A stretch of DNA of 26,472 bases, taken from positions 1 to 26,472 of the forward strand of contig JAHHTB010000006.1 in assembly GCA_020024855.1 (NCBI GenBank), in the 5' to 3' direction. The notes below the pieces were generated by a model. It saw nothing but the letters and a program-made list of their open reading frames with translations, did no database searches and had not been told where the DNA came from. Below are positions 1 to 8,021 of this stretch, piece by piece. The position numbers were made by a program, and so were the translations under genes. How positions within the stretch are numbered: the first letter of the stretch is position 1; the number at the start of each line of letters is the position of its first letter. The DNA is from Fusobacterium sp. (GTDB taxonomy: Bacteria > Fusobacteriota > Fusobacteriia > Fusobacteriales > Fusobacteriaceae).

Positions 1-521
1 ATTATAAAGAGGAAAGTCTTTTAGAAAATAGAGAAAAACTTGTAGAGGAAGAATTAAGATACAACACAGAGAGAGAAGAAAAAAGAGAGATAGGAAATAT
101 TGTTCACTATTTTTTTGAAAATCTTATTTATAATGATGAAGATGAGAGAGAAATAGCAAAGAAAAATGTAATTATAAAATATGGTGCTTCTTTTGGCAGA
201 GAGAATATAAAAAATATTCTTGAAAGTGATGTTATTAAAAATTTTCTTTTAGAAAATAGTGAAATATTTTCAAGGGAGTGGGATTATATCTATCCTGAAT
301 ATTCAATCTATTCAGATGAAAATAGTGAGCTTTATAGAATAGATAGACTTATGATAAAGCTCCCTAATAGAAACAAAAAAGGAAAAATTTTAATTGTGGA
401 CTATAAGACTGGGGGATTTGAAGAAACACAGTTAGAAAAATATTATAGAGCAGTTAAGGCAAGAATAAATAATCCTGAAAATTATGAGATTGAAAAGAGA
501 TACTTACAGATAGTTTTATAG
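1..521 (+). CDS. C-terminal part of a RecB/AddA-type helicase-nuclease (5' end outside the window)
   Basis: Open from the left edge (first full codon at position 3) to a TAG at 519-521, giving the last 172 residues. The segment matches the RecB-family PD-(D/E)XK nuclease domain that ends AddA/RecB proteins. It has an early G-x-x-V-H-x-F-F-E motif, then Y-R-I-D-R-L, then a hydrophobic strand ending in V-D-Y-K-T-G. These supply the His, Asp, Asp and Lys of the metal-dependent active site. Such proteins process double-strand DNA ends for recombination. The helicase part is not visible, so AddA, AddB or a free-standing nuclease cannot be told apart for certain; AddA-like is the best guess because this domain lies so close to the C-terminus. 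The gene converges with the nitroreductase gene across a terminator. Confidence 0.75.
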   Translation, partial: YKEESLLENREKLVEEELRYNTEREEKREIGNIVHYFFENLIYNDEDEREIAKKNVIIKYGASFGRENIKNILESDVIKNFLLENSEIFSREWDYIYPEYSIYSDENSELYRIDRLMIKLPNRNKKGKILIVDYKTGGFEETQLEKYYRAVKARINNPENYEIEKRYLQIVL

Positions 522-528
522 AAAATAA

Positions 529-569
529 AAATGGAAATAAATTCTATAATATAGAGTTTATTTCCATTT
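529..569. terminator. Bidirectional intrinsic terminator
   Basis: A 19-base-pair stem (529-547 with 551-569, one G-T wobble) closes on a 3-base loop, AAT. It lies between two convergent genes that end at 521 and 586. A-rich and T-rich tracts flank it on both sides, so it can end transcription from either direction. Confidence 0.8.
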
Positions 570-585
570 ATTAAATTATAAATTT

Positions 586-1152
586 TTATAAAATTAGTTC
601 ATTTAGAGGAAGTTTTGGAACGTAGTGATGATTATTTTCCTCATCTCTATAATATTTTATTTCTCCATTAACTGCATCAACAACAGTTGAAATTTCATTA
701 GGCTCTCCAAGGGCTATAAGAATTTCACAATCATAATTTTGTGGAATATTTAAAAGATCGTGTACACTATTTTTATCAAAACTACCAAGGATACAACCAC
801 CATATCCCATTTCAACGGCAGTAAGAAGTATGCTTTGTGAGGCAACTCCCATATCAAAATATAAAAGACATTTATTTATTGGAATATCATTAGGAAGACA
901 AAGAGCTATATAAGCATGAGGTGCTTCTTCTTTGGTTGGATTCCAAGGAATACTACCAGCCCACCTAGTAAGAGGGAATATTTTATCACATAAATCTTTT
1001 GAATCTACAAGGGCAAATCTAACTGATTGATTATTTCTTGAACTTGCAGATACTCTCGCATTTTCAATCATTTTTAAAAGTTCATTTTTACTAAGAGTTT
1101 TGTTTGTAAAAGTTCTGTATGACCTATTTTTTAAGAAAATATTTGAATTCAT
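586..1152 (-). CDS. Nitroreductase-family flavoprotein
   Basis: A 188-residue protein of the FMN-dependent nitroreductase family, which reduces nitro compounds, quinones or flavins with NAD(P)H in the cytoplasm. The N-terminus carries the typical N-R-S-Y-R-x-F motif that binds the FMN phosphate. It is followed by an S-A-S-x-R-N-N-Q segment, also typical of the flavin pocket. The centre has the family's helix that ends in G-Y-G-G-C-I-L-G-S-F. The length fits the small, single-domain members. The start is supported by AGGAGG about 8 bases upstream on the minus strand. The physiological substrate cannot be predicted. It is transcribed alone, divergently from ylmH. Confidence 0.85.
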   Translation of the reverse strand: MNSNIFLKNRSYRTFTNKTLSKNELLKMIENARVSASSRNNQSVRFALVDSKDLCDKIFPLTRWAGSIPWNPTKEEAPHAYIALCLPNDIPINKCLLYFDMGVASQSILLTAVEMGYGGCILGSFDKNSVHDLLNIPQNYDCEILIALGEPNEISTVVDAVNGEIKYYRDEENNHHYVPKLPLNELIL

Positions 1153-1223
1153 TTTATTAAAACCTCCTTGATACTTTGTAAAAATAAGCTAAAAACAGAA
1201 AACTTAAAAATCTTCTTACATAA

Positions 1224-1232
1224 ATTTTACCA
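1224..1232 (-). promoter_or_regulatory. Probable extended -10 promoter for the nitroreductase gene
   Basis: On the minus strand this reads TGGTAAAAT, the TGnTAnAAT form of an extended -10 element. It lies about 70 bases upstream of the nitroreductase ATG. The -35 region at 17-base spacing is weak (TTATAT). It is assigned by pattern only. Confidence 0.4.
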
Positions 1233-1284
1233 TTTTTATATATAAAATATAAGAAGAAAATAAATATTTTTTTTAATAGAAATA

Positions 1285-1293
1285 TGATAAAAT
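1285..1293 (+). promoter_or_regulatory. Probable extended -10 promoter for ylmH
   Basis: TGATAAAAT, an extended -10 pattern, lies 30 bases before the ylmH start and just ahead of its AGGAGAG ribosome site at 1313-1319. No good -35 is visible. Together with the minus-strand element at 1224-1232 it makes this 171-base gap a divergent promoter region. Confidence 0.4.
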
Positions 1294-1323
1294 TTAATCT
1301 AATAAAAAATAAAGGAGAGAAAA

Positions 1324-2097
1324 ATGGATAAAAAATCATTTTTAAAATTATTTAAAGATAATGATGAGTATATGATAAGCAGTCTTTGGAATGATATAGA
1401 ACTTGTTGAGGAGATAGAGACACCAATATTTACAAAGGAATTTTATCCCCCAGTTATATGGAGTTTTTTAGAAAAAAATAATATAAATGGACTTAAATTT
1501 ATTTGTAAAGGTTTAAACGGTGATTCAGAAAAAAAGATAGTAATGATAGCTCCAAAAGATTATGACACAGATGGCTTTGATTTTCCCATTGTATATTTTA
1601 AAATAGATGGACAAAATAAGTTTCGTGAGCTTTATCATAAAGATTTTTTGGGAACAATCATGAGTCTTGGGATGAAAAGAGAGATAATGGGAGATTTGAT
1701 TGTAAAAAATAGTATATGTTTTGGTGTGATTGTAGACGAAAAATATGGTATAATAGAACAAGAAGTAAAAAAAATAGGGAACGTTCCTGTAAAATTTGAA
1801 AAAATTACAGAGGACGAGATTCCTCAAAGTGAATTTAAAATAGAAACACTTCTTGTGAGTTCTTTAAGACTTGATAGTTTTGTTTCATCTGTAACAGGGC
1901 TTTCAAGACAAAAAAGTGTTGATGAATTAGAAAAAGGAAATATTCTTCTTAATTACAATGTGGAAAAAGATAAGAGTGCAGAGATAAAGGAGGGGGATAT
2001 CCTAACAGTAAAAAAAGTTGGGAAATTTAAATTTGAAGAGATAAAAGGTGAAAGTAAAAAAAATAAAATAAGGATAAATGTAAAAAAGTTTATATAA
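1324..2097 (+). CDS. ylmH: YlmH-type S4-domain RNA-binding protein
   Basis: A 257-residue protein with the YlmH layout: an N-terminal alpha/beta region (about 1-170) and a C-terminal S4 RNA-binding domain (about 178-240). The S4 part shows S-S-L-R-L-D-S-F-V, then L-S-R-Q-K-S, then a turn reading I-K-E-G-D-I-L-T-V. The family binds structured RNA on the ribosome. In Bacillus subtilis YlmH has been linked to ribosome-associated quality control of stalled large subunits. In Firmicutes the gene usually lies near divIVA and ileS; here it stands apart, followed 16 bases later by an AsmA-like gene. The ATG has a good ribosome site 5 bases upstream. Confidence 0.8.
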   Translation: MDKKSFLKLFKDNDEYMISSLWNDIELVEEIETPIFTKEFYPPVIWSFLEKNNINGLKFICKGLNGDSEKKIVMIAPKDYDTDGFDFPIVYFKIDGQNKFRELYHKDFLGTIMSLGMKREIMGDLIVKNSICFGVIVDEKYGIIEQEVKKIGNVPVKFEKITEDEIPQSEFKIETLLVSSLRLDSFVSSVTGLSRQKSVDELEKGNILLNYNVEKDKSAEIKEGDILTVKKVGKFKFEEIKGESKKNKIRINVKKFI

Positions 2098-2113
2098 TCA
2101 AGGAGGGACAACG

Positions 2114-3412
2114 ATGAAAAAAGTATTACATGGTATTATAATCTTTCTTATGTTTTTAGCAGTGGCATTTTTTGGTCTTAAGGATACTGTTATAAAAAAT
2201 GTTCTTGAAAAAGAATTAACAAATTCATTAGGAACAAATGTAAGAATTTATGGAGTGGACTACTCTGTATTTAAAGAGCTTTTAGAGCTTAAAGGGGTAG
2301 GTGTTGAAAGTAGAGAAAACGATGCTTATGACATTATTCATATTGGAAAAATTACAACAAAATTAAATTATAAGGAACTATTTAATAAAAAAATAAGAGT
2401 GGATGGAGTTGACATAAAAGATGTAAGCTTCAATATGAAAACTGATAGAAAAAATGTGATGCAACCACTTCTTAATGCAAGACAAGAGGTAGTTTCAACA
2501 AATGTTGAAAGAATTTCTGATGAAGATGCAAAGACTCTTATAGCAACAGTCTTAGAAAATTATAAAGCATTTTTAAATGTTCCAGTAGAAAGAGCAGAAG
2601 AAATGCAAAGAGCAAGAAAAATATTTTTAGCAGCTACAACTCCAGTATTAAACAGATATGTAAATTATACAATAGGAAGTTATGCAGAGAAGTATATTTT
2701 AGATATTATAAAAGAGTATAGAGCTTTAAGTAATAATATACAAATGTGGTTAAAAGAAGCTTCAAATATGGATTGGAGTGTTGAAATCGGGTATATTTCT
2801 CTTTCAACAAATCTTTTTGGAAGAGAGTTTTCAGGAATGGTAAGTGAAATTTCTACTGATAAAACTAAATCAAACAAAGCTGTTACTTTTTCTCTTAATA
2901 GTCTTTTAGGTGGAGAAACAGGAAAAATTGAAGGAAATATAAACTTATATAAAATGCAAGGAAAAATTACAACTGAAATAGAAAATGTTGATATAACTCA
3001 AGTGAAAGAGATAACAAATTATGTAAGAGGAATGGCTTTCTTAGAACAAGAAATAATATTAGATGGAGACAAAATAAAAATTTCAGGAGAAGTTGATGTA
3101 AAAAATATTATTCTTAATAAAGAAAATATTGTAAAAGAATTTTTAGATGGAAATGTGGATTCTCTTGATAAGATTACAGGAAATGTTTCAGATAGAATAG
3201 GTAATATGGAAGTATTATATAAATATGACCCTGATTCAAGAACAATTACTATTGATAGTGATATAGCTGAAGAAATTGGAATTTATATGGGAGCAGATGT
3301 ATCTGAACTAAAAAAACTAGAAAGAGAATTAAAAGAAAAGTATGGAGATCAATTTAAAGAGGGGAAAAAGAAATTAAAAAATAAGCTAGATGAATTTTTA
3401 AAATCATTCTAA
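2114..3412 (+). CDS. AsmA-like inner-membrane-anchored protein
   Basis: A 432-residue protein with one N-terminal membrane helix (about residues 7-23) and the rest probably in the periplasm. Residues about 30-110 have the rhythm of the AsmA/DUF748-type N-terminus: a helix with 'LEKELTNSLG', then a strand reading V-R-I-Y-G-V-D-Y-S, then L-E-L-K-G-V-G-V-E, then repeated beta-strands with I-G-K-I and I-R-V-D-G-V. A mostly helical middle (about 140-220) and further beta-rich repeats follow, ending in a lysine-rich helix. AsmA-like proteins are thought to carry phospholipid between inner and outer membranes, which would suit a diderm. The subfamily is not recognised, so this function is inferred. 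AGGAGGG lies 8 bases before the ATG. Confidence 0.55.
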   Translation: MKKVLHGIIIFLMFLAVAFFGLKDTVIKNVLEKELTNSLGTNVRIYGVDYSVFKELLELKGVGVESRENDAYDIIHIGKITTKLNYKELFNKKIRVDGVDIKDVSFNMKTDRKNVMQPLLNARQEVVSTNVERISDEDAKTLIATVLENYKAFLNVPVERAEEMQRARKIFLAATTPVLNRYVNYTIGSYAEKYILDIIKEYRALSNNIQMWLKEASNMDWSVEIGYISLSTNLFGREFSGMVSEISTDKTKSNKAVTFSLNSLLGGETGKIEGNINLYKMQGKITTEIENVDITQVKEITNYVRGMAFLEQEIILDGDKIKISGEVDVKNIILNKENIVKEFLDGNVDSLDKITGNVSDRIGNMEVLYKYDPDSRTITIDSDIAEEIGIYMGADVSELKKLERELKEKYGDQFKEGKKKLKNKLDEFLKSF

Positions 3413-3425
3413 GAAAATTTTTTAA

Positions 3426-3454
3426 TTGACTAAGAAAAATAGATGTGATATAAT
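3426..3454 (+). promoter_or_regulatory. Strong sigma-70-type promoter of the SRP RNA
   Basis: TTGACT (3426-3431) and TATAAT (3449-3454) are separated by exactly 17 bases, with an extended -10 TG at 3446-3447. This is the best promoter in the window. It predicts transcription starting near 3459-3461, which is where the paired 5' end of the SRP RNA begins. Confidence 0.85.
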
Positions 3455-3458
3455 TTTT

Positions 3459-3584
3459 GAGGTCACAAATAGAGGTGATGGAGGCTTATGGCGTAATTGT
3501 ATCGAACCGTGTCAGATTCGGAAGGAAGCAGCACTAAGGTATTGATTACGGGTATAGGTTCAAAGTTATCTTTGTTTGTGGCTC
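3459..3584 (+). ncRNA. ffs: Signal recognition particle RNA (4.5S, small bacterial type)
   Basis: The conserved domain IV is plain at 3509-3539. It has a GGAA tetraloop inside TCGGAAGGAAGCAGC, with the asymmetric internal loop that binds Ffh. The 5' and 3' ends pair (TCACAAA near 3463-3469 with TTTGTGG at 3575-3581, and GAG with CTC outside it). This defines an RNA of about 126 bases, slightly longer than the 114-base Escherichia coli 4.5S RNA and without an Alu domain. With Ffh and FtsY it targets nascent membrane and secreted proteins to the membrane. End positions are good to a few bases. Confidence 0.93.
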
Positions 3585-3602
3585 TAAAGTAAGAAGTCAT
3601 AG

Positions 3603-3628
3603 GGAGAAGGTAACTTCTCCTTTTTTTT
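3603..3628 (+). terminator. Intrinsic terminator of the SRP RNA
   Basis: A perfect 7-base-pair stem (GGAGAAG 3603-3609 with CTTCTCC 3614-3620), a GTAA loop and eight T residues (3621-3628). It lies about 20 bases after the mature 3' end of the SRP RNA and only 20 bases before the next start codon. Confidence 0.9.
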
Positions 3629-3647
3629 ATAAATATAGAGGTGGACA

Positions 3648-4883
3648 ATGTATAAAATTGTAGAGGCTGATGAAATAAAAAAAGAGATTTCACAATATGA
3701 AAAACTTGATAAATCTATACCTATATTTGATGATGCAAAATATATTGTTTGTGAGTGTGAGGGAGAAAAGATTGGTTATATTACAGTAACTAATATAGGA
3801 AAAAAAGTTGTGCTTGAAACAATATTTGTGAAAAAAGAGGAAAGATATAAATCTTATGGAACAAAACTTATGAACTTTTTTATAAGTTATGTGAATAAGA
3901 TAAAAAAAGATGTGATAATTTATAAGGGTACAAATGAAGATATAAAAAGTTTTTTAAAAAAATTTTCTTTTAAAGATGTAAAAGGACAGCTTATAATAGA
4001 TATAAAAGAAAAACAAAATAGAAAAAAAGATGGAGCTATTGTTGCTTTTGGCTCAATACTTTTAAATATCTTTCTTGCAGTAATAAAAATATTTGGTGGT
4101 ATAAAAGGAAAATCAAATGCATTGGTTGCTGACGGGGTAAACTCTCTTTCTGATGTTGTAAGCTCTACTGCTATTCTTTTAGGTATTCATTTTAGTAATA
4201 TGCCTGAAGATGAAGACCACCCATATGGACATGAGAAAATAGAAAGTGTAATTGGAATAATGGTTGGACTTTTTGTTGTAATCACAGCTTTTGAAATTGG
4301 AAAAGGTGCTGTGTTAGAACTTTTTAATGGAGAAACAAAAGTAGTTCCAGCTTTTTCTACAATCTATCTAGCACTTATTTCTATAATAGTAAAATATGGA
4401 ATGTATTTTTATAAAATGAAAGTTGGAAAGGCTACAAAAAATGTTGCCCTTATAGCTGATGCAAGAGATAGTAAAAGTGATGTTTTTTCTTCAATAGGAG
4501 TAATAATAGGTATACTTTTATCAATTTACATTTTTCCTATATTTGATACAATAGTAAGTATAGTTGTTGCTGGGCTTATTTTGAAAGAGGGAGTAACAAC
4601 ACTTTTTGAAACTTCAAATATAATTCTTGATAAACAAGAGGAAGATTTTATAAAAGAGATAGAGGAATATGTTTATAAAAATACAGATATAAAAAATGTT
4701 CATGACATATATATGAGAAGGTCAGGGGACAAAATATTTTTAAGTCTTCATATAAGAGTTGATAAAAATCTTACTGTATATAAGGCACATAATCTTGCTG
4801 ACTCTTTGGAAGAATCAATCATAACAGATTTTAAAGAGGTAAAAGAGGTTATGATACACGTTGATTGTTTAATAGATGATTAA
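3648..4883 (+). CDS. GNAT acetyltransferase-like domain fused to a cation diffusion facilitator, probably Mn2+
   Basis: A 411-residue two-domain protein. Residues about 1-120 look like a GNAT fold: a beta-strand E-G-E-K-I-G-Y-I-T-V, then V-x-x-x-E-R-Y-K-S-Y-G-T-K-L resembling the acetyl-CoA-binding motif A. Residues about 128-325 form the membrane part of a cation diffusion facilitator with six predicted helices, and the rest is its cytoplasmic dimer domain. The transport site reads N165-x3-D169 in helix 2 and D274-x3-D278 in helix 5. An N-D-D-D set is associated with Mn2+ exporters, unlike the H- or D-containing sets of Zn2+ exporters. H-P-Y-G-H-E-K (191-197) is a family hallmark. Whether the GNAT part is catalytic or a sensor is unknown. 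The ribosome site is AGAGGTGG just after the SRP terminator. Confidence 0.85.
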   Translation: MYKIVEADEIKKEISQYEKLDKSIPIFDDAKYIVCECEGEKIGYITVTNIGKKVVLETIFVKKEERYKSYGTKLMNFFISYVNKIKKDVIIYKGTNEDIKSFLKKFSFKDVKGQLIIDIKEKQNRKKDGAIVAFGSILLNIFLAVIKIFGGIKGKSNALVADGVNSLSDVVSSTAILLGIHFSNMPEDEDHPYGHEKIESVIGIMVGLFVVITAFEIGKGAVLELFNGETKVVPAFSTIYLALISIIVKYGMYFYKMKVGKATKNVALIADARDSKSDVFSSIGVIIGILLSIYIFPIFDTIVSIVVAGLILKEGVTTLFETSNIILDKQEEDFIKEIEEYVYKNTDIKNVHDIYMRRSGDKIFLSLHIRVDKNLTVYKAHNLADSLEESIITDFKEVKEVMIHVDCLIDD

Positions 4884-4911
4884 TTTTTATGGATAATTTT
4901 AAGGAGAGAAA

Positions 4912-7110
4912 ATGAGTATACTTGACAAATTAAATGCCGAACAAAAAAAGGCAGGGGCTAAAGTAAATGGACCACTTCTTATTCTTGCTGGAGCAGGTTC
5001 AGGAAAAACAAGAACAATAACATATAGAATAGCATATATGATACAAGAGCTTGGAATTTCTCCATACTCAATTCTTGCAGTTACATTTACAAATAAAGCT
5101 GCTAAAGAGATGAGAGAAAGGGTTGAAAATCTTATAGGTGAAGATGGAAAAAGAGCGATGATTTCAACTTTCCACTCATTTGGATTAAGACTTTTAAGAG
5201 TTTATTGTAAGGCAATAGGATTTGACTCAAATTTTACTATCTATGATACAGATGACCAAAAAAAAGTTGTTAAAGGAATAATGAAACAACTTGTAATAAA
5301 AAATAAAGATTTAACAGAGGGTAAAATAGTTTCAAGAATATCTAAGTTAAAAGAAGATGGTGTATCAACTGATGAGTATGAAAAAAGTTTTAAGTATGAG
5401 GCAGATGCAAATATAATTGCTGAAGTGTATAAAAGATATAATGCAGTTCTAAAAGAAAATAACGGAATGGATTTTTCTGATATACTAACAAATACATACA
5501 AACTTCTTGAGAATAAGGAGATACTTGAAAAGCTACAAGAGAAATTCAGATACATAATGGTAGATGAGTATCAAGATACAAACAATATTCAATATAAGAT
5601 TGTAAATAAGATAGCACAAAAATATAGAAATATCTGTGTTGTTGGAGATGAAAACCAAAGTATCTATGGATTTAGAGGGGCAGATATAAGAAATATTTTA
5701 GATTTTGAAAAAGATTATAAAGATGCAGAGGTAATTAAGCTAGAGGAAAATTATCGTTCTACAAAAATTATTCTTGATGCAGCAAATGAGGTTATAAAAA
5801 ATAATAAGACTTCAAAAAATAAAAAACTTTGGACTAAAAAAGTGTCAGGGGAAAAAATTATTCTTAAACCTTGCTCTGATGGACGTGATGAGGTAAACTT
5901 TGTTATAGAAGAAATAGTGCAGATGAAAAATAAGGGAAGAAGATATAATGATTTTACTATCCTTTACAGAACAAATGCACAGTCAAGACTTTTTGAAGAG
6001 GGATTTTTAAGATATAATATCCCTTATAAAGTTTTTGGTGGAATGCAGTTCTACCAAAGAGCAGAGATAAAAGATATACTAGCTTATATGTCTGTAATAA
6101 ATAACACAAGAGATGGAATAAATCTTGATAGAATTATAAATGTCCCAAAAAGAAAAATAGGGGATAAAACTATTGAGAAAATAAAAAATTATGCTTTTGA
6201 ACAGGGATTTTCAATCTATGATAGCTTGAAAGAGGCTGATAAAATTCAAGGTTTAAGTTCTGGTGTTGTAGAAAAACTTACTGAATTTTCACAAATGATG
6301 GCGGAATTTGAAGAACTTAGTGCTGAACTATCTGTGTCAGAACTTTTTGATGAGATTATAAAGAAAGTTGGATATTTCTCATATTTAAATAGTAGTTATG
6401 ATGATGCAGAGTCAAGAATAGAAAATATAGAGGAATTAAAAAACTCTATAATTGAACTTGAAAATGTTATTGATAATTTAAGTTTAAGAGAGTATCTTGA
6501 AAATGTTTCCCTTGTAAGTGCAACAGATGACCTTGATGCAGATAGAGAATATGTAAAATTAATGACAATTCACAATGCTAAAGGATTAGAGTTTCCAGTT
6601 GTATTCTTAGTTGGAATGGAAGATGAAATTTTCCCAAATACAACAAAAGTCATGATTGATAATGAATCTCTTGAAGAAGAAAGAAGAATTTGTTATGTTG
6701 CAATAACAAGAGCAGAAGAAAAATTATATATGAGCCATGCATCAATGAGATATGTATATGGAAATATAGATTTCAGAAGTAAATCAAGATTTATTGATGA
6801 GATACCAAATGAACTTTTTGAAGAAAAAAGAGATATAGCAAAAGAGATAGCAAATTCACAAGTTGAGAGAAAAGTAAATAAATTAGCTCAAAGTGGAATA
6901 AAATTAAATGTAATTTCAGATACTAAAAAATTAGAAAAGCAATTAAAAGAGGCTAAAAATCTTCCTTATAAAGTGGGAGAAACAGTTACTCATATAAAAT
7001 TTGGACTTGGAAAAGTTGTAGGTGTAAACGAGAAAAAAATACAGGTTCAGTTTGTAGATGGGAAAAGAGAGATTGCCATGATACTTGCAGATAAATTTTT
7101 AAAAAAATAG
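4912..7110 (+). CDS. pcrA: UvrD/PcrA-family 3'-5' DNA helicase
   Basis: A 732-residue superfamily 1A helicase with all the expected motifs in order: Walker A G-A-G-S-G-K-T (27-33), T-F-T-N-K-A-A-K-E-M (Ia), V-D-E-Y-Q-D-T (II), G-D-E-N-Q-S-I-Y-G-F-R-G-A (III), E-E-N-Y-R-S (IV), T-I-H-N-A-K-G-L-E-F (V) and Y-V-A-I-T-R-A (VI). The C-terminal 45 residues have the V-x-H-x-x-F-G-x-G-x-V Tudor-like domain of PcrA/UvrD, which contacts RNA polymerase in other bacteria. The length is normal. It acts in nucleotide excision and mismatch repair, in clearing replication-transcription conflicts and in plasmid replication. It lies 28 bases after the CDF gene and 27 before lpxC, so probably in one transcript. 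Confidence 0.95.
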   Translation: MSILDKLNAEQKKAGAKVNGPLLILAGAGSGKTRTITYRIAYMIQELGISPYSILAVTFTNKAAKEMRERVENLIGEDGKRAMISTFHSFGLRLLRVYCKAIGFDSNFTIYDTDDQKKVVKGIMKQLVIKNKDLTEGKIVSRISKLKEDGVSTDEYEKSFKYEADANIIAEVYKRYNAVLKENNGMDFSDILTNTYKLLENKEILEKLQEKFRYIMVDEYQDTNNIQYKIVNKIAQKYRNICVVGDENQSIYGFRGADIRNILDFEKDYKDAEVIKLEENYRSTKIILDAANEVIKNNKTSKNKKLWTKKVSGEKIILKPCSDGRDEVNFVIEEIVQMKNKGRRYNDFTILYRTNAQSRLFEEGFLRYNIPYKVFGGMQFYQRAEIKDILAYMSVINNTRDGINLDRIINVPKRKIGDKTIEKIKNYAFEQGFSIYDSLKEADKIQGLSSGVVEKLTEFSQMMAEFEELSAELSVSELFDEIIKKVGYFSYLNSSYDDAESRIENIEELKNSIIELENVIDNLSLREYLENVSLVSATDDLDADREYVKLMTIHNAKGLEFPVVFLVGMEDEIFPNTTKVMIDNESLEEERRICYVAITRAEEKLYMSHASMRYVYGNIDFRSKSRFIDEIPNELFEEKRDIAKEIANSQVERKVNKLAQSGIKLNVISDTKKLEKQLKEAKNLPYKVGETVTHIKFGLGKVVGVNEKKIQVQFVDGKREIAMILADKFLKK

Positions 7111-7137
7111 ATATTTTTAAAAATAGGAGGCATAAAA

Positions 7138-7965
7138 TTGAAAAGAAAAACATTATTAAAAGAAGTTTTTTATGAAGGAATAGGACTTCATAAAGGAAAA
7201 AATATAAAACTTCATCTAGTTCCAATGGAAAAAGGTGGAATAGTTTTTAAAAGAGTTGATATGGAAGAGGGAAAAAATGAAATCTCTCTTGATATAGAAA
7301 ATACTTTTGATCTTACAAGAGGAACAAATATAAGAAATGAATATGATGCAAAAGTTCATACAATAGAGCATTTTTTATCAGCACTATATATTTTTGGAAT
7401 AACAGACTTATTAGTTGAGCTTGATGAAAATGAACTTCCTATTGGTGATGGAAGTGCAAGAGTATTTATTGAGGAAATAGAAAAAGCAGGAATAAAAGAG
7501 CTTTCAGAAGATGTGGAAGAAATTGTAATAAAAGAGCCTATCTATCTTTCAAAGGGAGATAAGCATATAGTGGCAGTTCCTTATGATGGATACAAACTTA
7601 CATACACAATAAAATTTGACCACACATTTTTAAAAACTCAGATGCTTGAGCTTGATATAACAGAAGAAAGCTATAAAGAAAATATAGGAAGTGCAAGAAC
7701 ATTTGGTTTTGATTATGAAATAGAATATTTAAAGAAAAATAATCTTGCTCTTGGTGGAACTCTTGACAATGCCATTGTAATAAAAAAAGATGGAGTTTTA
7801 AATCCTAGTGGGCTTAGATATGAAGATGAGTTTGTAAGACATAAGATGCTTGACATAATTGGAGATTTAAAAGTCTTAAATAAACCTATAAGAGGACATA
7901 TATTTGCAGTTAAAGCAGGTCATGCTTTAGATATAGAATTTGCACATTTATTAAAAAAAATATAA
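7138..7965 (+). CDS. lpxC: UDP-3-O-acyl-N-acetylglucosamine deacetylase
   Basis: A 275-residue LpxC, the zinc deacetylase that commits to lipid A synthesis. The Zn2+ ligands are visible: H78 in H-T-I-E-H-F (E77 being the general base), and H235 and D239 in R-H-K-M-L-D-I-I-G-D. H262 (K-A-G-H-A-L) matches the catalytic His265 of E. coli. It is shorter than the E. coli protein (305) and is not fused to FabZ as in Bacteroidetes. The start is TTG, chosen because AGGAGG at 7125-7130 sits 7 bases before it and the protein begins with the usual K-x-x-T-L-x-K. It opens the lipid A block. Confidence 0.95.
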   Translation: MKRKTLLKEVFYEGIGLHKGKNIKLHLVPMEKGGIVFKRVDMEEGKNEISLDIENTFDLTRGTNIRNEYDAKVHTIEHFLSALYIFGITDLLVELDENELPIGDGSARVFIEEIEKAGIKELSEDVEEIVIKEPIYLSKGDKHIVAVPYDGYKLTYTIKFDHTFLKTQMLELDITEESYKENIGSARTFGFDYEIEYLKKNNLALGGTLDNAIVIKKDGVLNPSGLRYEDEFVRHKMLDIIGDLKVLNKPIRGHIFAVKAGHALDIEFAHLLKKI

Positions 7966-7981
7966 ATTAATATTAAAAATC

Positions 7982-7990
7982 TGTTATAAT
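7982..7990 (+). promoter_or_regulatory. Probable extended -10 promoter before fabZ
   Basis: TGTTATAAT is an exact extended -10 (TGnTATAAT), 31 bases before the fabZ ATG and 19 before its AGGAGG (8009-8014). There is no recognisable -35. It would give fabZ-lpxA-lpxI-lpxB-msbA an internal start separate from lpxC. Confidence 0.5.
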
Positions 7991-8021
7991 GTACTAGAAG
8001 AAAGATTTAGGAGGAAAATAA

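Noticed and set aside
3463..3693. Open frame of 76 codons on the minus strand
   Set aside because: It lies across the SRP RNA, its terminator and the start of the CDF gene. It has no recognisable domain, and the RNA explains the conservation.
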